A stretch of 38,833 bases of DNA from Calditrichota bacterium. Lineage in GTDB: Bacteria > Zhuqueibacterota > Zhuqueibacteria > Thermofontimicrobiales > Thermofontimicrobiaceae. The notes below the pieces were generated by a model that was not told where the DNA came from, did no database searches, and saw nothing but the letters and a program-made list of their open reading frames with translations. Made by a program: the position numbers and the translations under genes. How positions within the stretch are numbered: the first letter of the stretch is position 1; every line of letters begins with the position of its first letter. Location: positions 19,676 through 58,508 of the forward strand of contig JAADFU010000018.1 in the NCBI GenBank assembly GCA_013152715.1, in the 5' to 3' direction. Below are positions 34,849 to 38,833 of the stretch, piece after piece.

Positions 34849-35304
34849 ATGAAAAAGAAAAAATCAAAAATAACCGCGAACAAAGAAGCGCAACAAATCA
34901 CCACCCTGGTGAACGACAATTTTTTACAAGCGCTGAATATTTTGGAAGGGCAACTGAATGTACTTCATCTGCGGGCGCAGGTGCTCATGAGTCTCGCCGG
35001 GATTGTCATTACAGTCACCGGATTTTCCGGCAGATCAATTGCCGGGACGTCGCTGATTGCACAGATTTTGATCATCGCCGGCTTGGCAACGGTGCTCACT
35101 TCCGCGGTGTGGGTTTTTCTGAAAGTAATGACCGTGAAATGGCTGACGGCAGAAAATTTTGCTGAACCGCAAAAAACTTTGATCAAAATAATCGAACGCC
35201 GGAACAGAAAGACGCGCGCGTTTGTTAACGGCGGAAAAATTTTGTGCTTCGGGCTGTTTCTTTACGCTGCGGCATTTGCGCTCATGTTGCTCCATGCCCA
35301 GTAA
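34849..35304 (+). CDS. Small membrane protein of unknown function
   Basis: I do not recognise this 151-residue protein with confidence. A lysine-rich cytoplasmic start is followed by an amphipathic helix (LVNDNFLQALNILEGQLNVLHLRAQ). Two adjacent hydrophobic helices come next (about 45-60 and 70-90), then a charged stretch (KTLIKIIERRNRKTRAF) and a last hydrophobic helix (about 128-148). Helix order and length recall small effector-type membrane proteins of the PycTM/SMODS-associated kind, but no nucleotide cyclase is nearby, so that idea is weak. It has its own promoter directly against the ATG and no Shine-Dalgarno sequence, and is likely transcribed alone. It lies 82 bases after the ABC-2 permease gene. 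Confidence 0.7.
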   Translation: MKKKKSKITANKEAQQITTLVNDNFLQALNILEGQLNVLHLRAQVLMSLAGIVITVTGFSGRSIAGTSLIAQILIIAGLATVLTSAVWVFLKVMTVKWLTAENFAEPQKTLIKIIERRNRKTRAFVNGGKILCFGLFLYAAAFALMLLHAQ

Positions 35305-35534
35305 TAAAAATCCAATCGAATCAAATGTGAACAGTTTCGCGATGCTGCGGCTGTTCATTTCAAAAAACTATTTTGAACAAAAAATTAAATCCATGACATC
35401 ATTCACCCTTTTGGTTGTGATCTTCCTGGCTCTGAATTTCTCTGCAAAACTCGCTCTAATCCGACAACCGCGGTCGGAGTCTCGTTTCTCTTGTAAAAAC
35501 AATCTCACAATAAAAAAACTAATCCTTTCAAATC

Positions 35535-35543
35535 AAAGGAGGT
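35535..35543 (+). promoter_or_regulatory. Near-perfect ribosome binding site for the S9 peptidase gene
   Basis: AAAGGAGGT, 6 bases before ATG 35550, is the strongest Shine-Dalgarno match in the window. The rest of the gap 35305-35534 holds a 6-bp inverted repeat, TCCGAC/GTCGGA (35460-35465 and 35473-35478), and no convincing gene. Confidence 0.8.
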
Positions 35544-35549
35544 AATTAA

Positions 35550-38414
35550 ATGATTCCCAAAAGGCAATCTCATCGCTATTTCCTTTTCGCGCTTTTCTTG
35601 TTCATGCTTTTGGCGACAATCTTTTCCCCGCTAAAAGCGATTGACAAAAAACCGTTGACCCACGATGTTTACGACACCTGGAAATCCATCCAGCGGCCGC
35701 AAATCTCGCCGGATGGCAAGTGGATTCTCTATTTGGAAACACCGCAGAAAGGCGATGCATTTTTGGTGGTCAAAAATGTTGATTCGGGCAAAACTTTTCG
35801 TCAATTGGTCGGCTTCTCCGGTGACGGCACTAGCGCCCACACCGCAGCGAAACCGAAATTTAACTATGAAGCAACGCATGTCGTTTTCATGATTTCGCAT
35901 TCCAAAGCGGAAGTGGATTCTCTCAAAAAAGCGAAGAAGAAAAGCAAAAAGAAAAAAATAAAAAAAATGGGCATTCTGGATCTGGTGAGCGGCGAAGTTG
36001 TCGTCGTTGACAGCGTGAAAAGCTTTTCTTTGCCTGAAAAAAATGGCAGTTGGCTGGCGTATTTGAAGGAAGCGGCCAAAGACACCTCGAAAAAGAAAGA
36101 CAAATCCAAAGCTAAAACCGAAGAAAAAAAATCCGAGGAAAAAAATAAAAAGAAAAAAGAAAAAAAGGACGGGACGCCACTGATTGTTCGTTCGCTAAAA
36201 ACTGGAGCGGAGACAAAATTTCAGCACATCACTGACTATCGCTTCACTAAAAAGGGCGATCATCTTTTTGTTATCATTTCCGATAAAAAGAAAGCAGGCG
36301 ATGACGGCGTTTACGATATTGGACTGGGAGAGACAGTTTCCGCGGCACAGCCAATTCTCACCGGCAAAGGCCATTACAAAAAATGGGCAACCGACAAAAA
36401 CGAAACCTATCTGGCGTTTCTGACAGACAGGGACGACTTTGAGGCGGACACGCCGACATTCAATCTGTACGGCTGGAAAATCGGCGACAGAACCGCGACA
36501 CTGTGGGTTTCGCACAAAGAGACGAAAAACTTTCCGGCAGGCATGGCTGTGAGTGACAAATCCGGCATCTCATTCAGCAAGGATGGCAAAATCGTCACTT
36601 TCGGCGTCAAAGAAATCCCGGCACCAGAGCCGGAAGACTCAACCGAAACAGAGACAGCAAAATTTGATCTCTGGCACTGGAACGATCCCTATCCGCAGCC
36701 GCAGCAGAAAAAAATGGCGCAGCGTGTCCGCGACAATACGTGGGAGTCCGTCTATTTCATAAAATCAAAAAAATTCGTCAAATTGGCGGACGAAAAATTG
36801 CCGGACGTTTTGCTCACTCCAACAGGAAAAATTGCTTACGCCAACAATGGCTGGCCTTACGCGAAACTGGTCGCTTACGACGGTTCTTACTCCGATGTTT
36901 ACATCGTCAATCCCAAAAACGGCAGCCGAAAATTGATCAAACAAAAATTGTACGGCAGAGCCAGCATTTCCCCGAACGCAAAATACGCCTACTGGTTTGA
37001 AAACGGAGATTGGTTCGCCTACAATATCAAAACAAATCGCACAGTCAATCTGACAAAAGGACTTGGCGTCCGCTTTGATCTGGAAGATTGGGACACGCCG
37101 AATCCGGCTCGCGCTTACGGCATCGCCGGCTGGACTGACGGTGACAAATCTATTTTAATTTACGACCACTTTGACATCTGGCAAGTTAATCCTGACGGCA
37201 AAAATGCTCGATGCATCACTGAAAGTTTTGGCAGAAAAAATAATTTGTCTTTCCGCTACGTCGATCTGGACAGGGAAAAAGACACTGTTGATCCGACAAA
37301 ACCGATGCTGCTGAAAACGGTGAACACGGAAACGATGGCGTCCGGATTTTATCGGGACAAAGTAAACGGAAACGCGCTGCCGGAAAAATTGTTCATGAGT
37401 GATGCCGGACTCGGACGGCGAATTGCTAAAGCGAGAAATGCGGATCGGCTCATGTTCACGTACTCTCGCTTTGATCAATTTCCTGATTTACGGATTAGTG
37501 ATTTAAATTTTACTATTTTCAAAAAAGTAACCGATCTCGGCGCGCAGATGAAGCCGTACATCTGGGGGTATGCCGAATTGAGAAATTTTCTCAGCGCTGA
37601 CGGCAAGCCGCTGAAGGGCATTCTGATTAAACCCGAAAATTTTGATGCCAATAAAAAATATCCGCTCATGGTTTATATTTACGAAACGCTGCACGACGGC
37701 TTGCATAATTTCCGCAATCCGGCTCCGGGAACAAGCATCAATCCGTCGTTTTATGTGAGCAATGGCTATTTGTTGTGGGAGCCGGACATCGAATACGATA
37801 CCGGCTATCCGGGACACGATGCATTGAAATGCGTTTTGCCGGGAATTCACATGCTGATTCGCGAGGGAATTGTCGATCCCAAGCGCGTGGGCATCGCCGG
37901 TCATTCCTGGGGCGGGTACCAGATTGCTTACATGGTGACGCAGACAAATATTTTTGCTGCAGCGGAATCCGGCGCACCGGTGAGCAATATGATCAGTTCC
38001 TACGACGGAATTCGCTGGGGAACGGGTATGGTGCGGCAATTCCAATACGAAAAGACGCAGAGTCGGCTCGGTGCAAGTCTGTGGGAAGTGCCCATGCGCT
38101 ACATTGAAAATTCCCCGATTTTTTGGGTCGATAAAATTCAAACGCCGCTGCTCATCATGCACAACGACAAAGACACGGCAGTGCCCTGGTATCAGGGAAT
38201 CGAATTCATCATGGCGCTGCGCCGTCTGAAAAAAGAGGCGTACATGTTCAACTACAACGGCGAACCGCACGGTCTCAGAAAACGCGTCAATCAGGAAGAT
38301 TGGACAAAGCGCATGTTTCAATTTTTCGAACATTTTCTTAAAGACAAACCTGCGCCGAAGTGGATGACCGACGGCATCAAAGCATGGGAAAAACCGGCGC
38401 CTAAAAAGAAATAA
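35550..38414 (+). CDS. Secreted S9 family serine peptidase (prolyl oligopeptidase / dipeptidyl peptidase type)
   Basis: The 954-residue protein has a signal peptide (LFALFLFMLLATIFSPLKA), a long beta-propeller region (about 40-650; SPDGKWILYLE, SFSKDGKIVTFGV, SPNAKYAYWFENGDW) and a C-terminal alpha/beta hydrolase (about 690-945). The catalytic triad reads Ser786 in AGHSWGGYQ, Asp875 in NDKDTAVPW and His907 in GEPHGL. S9 enzymes cut short peptides, often after proline; exact specificity is not readable. Two very lysine-rich insertions, about residues 126-140 and 181-208, interrupt the propeller. They are coded by long A-runs and have no family counterpart that I know. The enzyme probably works in the periplasm or outside the cell. 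A strong ribosome binding site suggests high expression. Confidence 0.93.
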   Translation: MIPKRQSHRYFLFALFLFMLLATIFSPLKAIDKKPLTHDVYDTWKSIQRPQISPDGKWILYLETPQKGDAFLVVKNVDSGKTFRQLVGFSGDGTSAHTAAKPKFNYEATHVVFMISHSKAEVDSLKKAKKKSKKKKIKKMGILDLVSGEVVVVDSVKSFSLPEKNGSWLAYLKEAAKDTSKKKDKSKAKTEEKKSEEKNKKKKEKKDGTPLIVRSLKTGAETKFQHITDYRFTKKGDHLFVIISDKKKAGDDGVYDIGLGETVSAAQPILTGKGHYKKWATDKNETYLAFLTDRDDFEADTPTFNLYGWKIGDRTATLWVSHKETKNFPAGMAVSDKSGISFSKDGKIVTFGVKEIPAPEPEDSTETETAKFDLWHWNDPYPQPQQKKMAQRVRDNTWESVYFIKSKKFVKLADEKLPDVLLTPTGKIAYANNGWPYAKLVAYDGSYSDVYIVNPKNGSRKLIKQKLYGRASISPNAKYAYWFENGDWFAYNIKTNRTVNLTKGLGVRFDLEDWDTPNPARAYGIAGWTDGDKSILIYDHFDIWQVNPDGKNARCITESFGRKNNLSFRYVDLDREKDTVDPTKPMLLKTVNTETMASGFYRDKVNGNALPEKLFMSDAGLGRRIAKARNADRLMFTYSRFDQFPDLRISDLNFTIFKKVTDLGAQMKPYIWGYAELRNFLSADGKPLKGILIKPENFDANKKYPLMVYIYETLHDGLHNFRNPAPGTSINPSFYVSNGYLLWEPDIEYDTGYPGHDALKCVLPGIHMLIREGIVDPKRVGIAGHSWGGYQIAYMVTQTNIFAAAESGAPVSNMISSYDGIRWGTGMVRQFQYEKTQSRLGASLWEVPMRYIENSPIFWVDKIQTPLLIMHNDKDTAVPWYQGIEFIMALRRLKKEAYMFNYNGEPHGLRKRVNQEDWTKRMFQFFEHFLKDKPAPKWMTDGIKAWEKPAPKKK

Positions 38415-38527
38415 AGACAAACTAATCGAAAAATAGAAGGCGGAGTCGCTCGTATTAATTTGGGGGGTGATTCTCTACAAAATTCATATCAGTGACTTCG
38501 CGGCTATCTTTTTTGACAAGGGAAATC

Positions 38528-38833
38528 ATGAGCAGAAAAATCAAACTTGCTTTAATCCAACAACACACAACAAAAGATAAAGAAGAAAATCTTGAGCGGG
38601 CAGTCGCTGCATTCAGGGAAGCCGCTCGTGAAGGAGCGAGTGTTATTGCTTTTGCTGAGTTGGCTTTCACCCATTTTTACCCGCAAAACCCGGCGACGGG
38701 CGATGTGAGTTTGTTGGCAGAGCCCATTCCCGGGCCTACGACGGACATTTTCAGCCGACTTGCCAAAGAAACTCAGACTGTGGTCGTGCTGAATTTGTTT
38801 GAAAAATTCCAAGGAAGAACTTTTGACTCATCG
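38528..38833 (+). CDS. Carbon-nitrogen hydrolase (nitrilase superfamily), 5' part only
   Basis: The reading frame starts at ATG 38528, with AAGGGA 5-6 bases upstream, and runs open to the window end (102 codons seen of an expected 270-300). The translated start MSRKIKLALIQQHTTKDK, the following NLERAVAAFREAAREGASVIAFAELAFTHFYPQ and then LAEPIPGPTTDIFSRLAKET are typical of this superfamily. The Glu of FAEL is the expected first catalytic residue; the Lys and Cys lie beyond the window. Close relatives from memory include N-carbamoylputrescine amidase and beta-ureidopropionase, but the substrate cannot be fixed without the remainder. Confidence 0.85.
   Translation, partial: MSRKIKLALIQQHTTKDKEENLERAVAAFREAAREGASVIAFAELAFTHFYPQNPATGDVSLLAEPIPGPTTDIFSRLAKETQTVVVLNLFEKFQGRTFDSS

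Noticed and set aside
34849-35304. Pycsar/CBASS effector
   Set aside because: Only a loose helix-pattern resemblance and no cyclase gene in the vicinity.
35222-35545. 107-residue frame and an internal hydrophobic peptide from 35394
   Set aside because: The first part overlaps the preceding gene in another frame and neither start has a ribosome binding site.

Overview
The window comes from a Gram-negative (two-membrane) bacterium of moderate to low GC. It encodes TolC-type outer-membrane channels, RND pumps with lipoprotein adaptors, OmpA-domain proteins and a lipoprotein-type PBP4. The intergenic DNA is unusual: it carries short quasi-periodic sequences (GAACAAAA-type, CACAGAGA-type, ATCCGTG-type) and GC-rich hairpins. 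I associate such sequences with environmental phyla such as Calditrichota/KSB1, Zixibacteria and relatives. That phylum suggestion is an inference from general style; no rRNA or tRNA gene is visible to confirm it.

Layout. (1) 1-3208: a uroporphyrinogen-decarboxylase-like protein, a nitroreductase-family protein and L-rhamnose isomerase (rhaA), all on the plus strand. (2) 3351-9752: a complete self-regulated tripartite efflux operon (TetR regulator, TolC channel, lipoprotein adaptor, RND permease), preceded by a promoter flanked by two palindromic operators. (3) 9909-11297, minus strand: a membrane protein that looks like a fusion of an HgcA-like corrinoid domain with an HgcB-like 2x[4Fe-4S] ferredoxin, visibly poorer in GC than its neighbours. 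(4) 11511-15207, minus strand: three envelope proteins, namely a VWA protein with two OmpA domains, a membrane-anchored helix-hairpin-helix protein and a BON-OmpA protein. (5) 15504-18184: a small secreted protein, then a translationally coupled pair of a PBP4-type carboxypeptidase and a HAD hydrolase on the minus strand. (6) 18631-34767: seven plus-strand export genes: an ABC ATPase; an ABC permease fused to an M1-peptidase-like and a golvesin-like domain; TolC; an RND adaptor; an RND permease; a giant RND permease fused through an extra membrane domain to an ABC ATPase; and an ABC-2 permease. (7) 34849-38833: a small membrane protein with an apparently leaderless start, a secreted S9 prolyl-oligopeptidase-family peptidase, and the beginning of a nitrilase-superfamily amidase cut by the window end.

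How the genes work together. Region 2 is a standard drug or solute efflux system with local TetR control. Region 6 is the unusual part: it holds every part of a second tripartite RND pump plus two ABC modules. In the 1575-residue protein at 29242-33969 a proton-driven RND pump and an ATP-hydrolysing cassette share one polypeptide. This RND-ABC chimera in a mixed RND/ABC locus is my main candidate for an undescribed system. The HgcAB-like fusion protein is the second.
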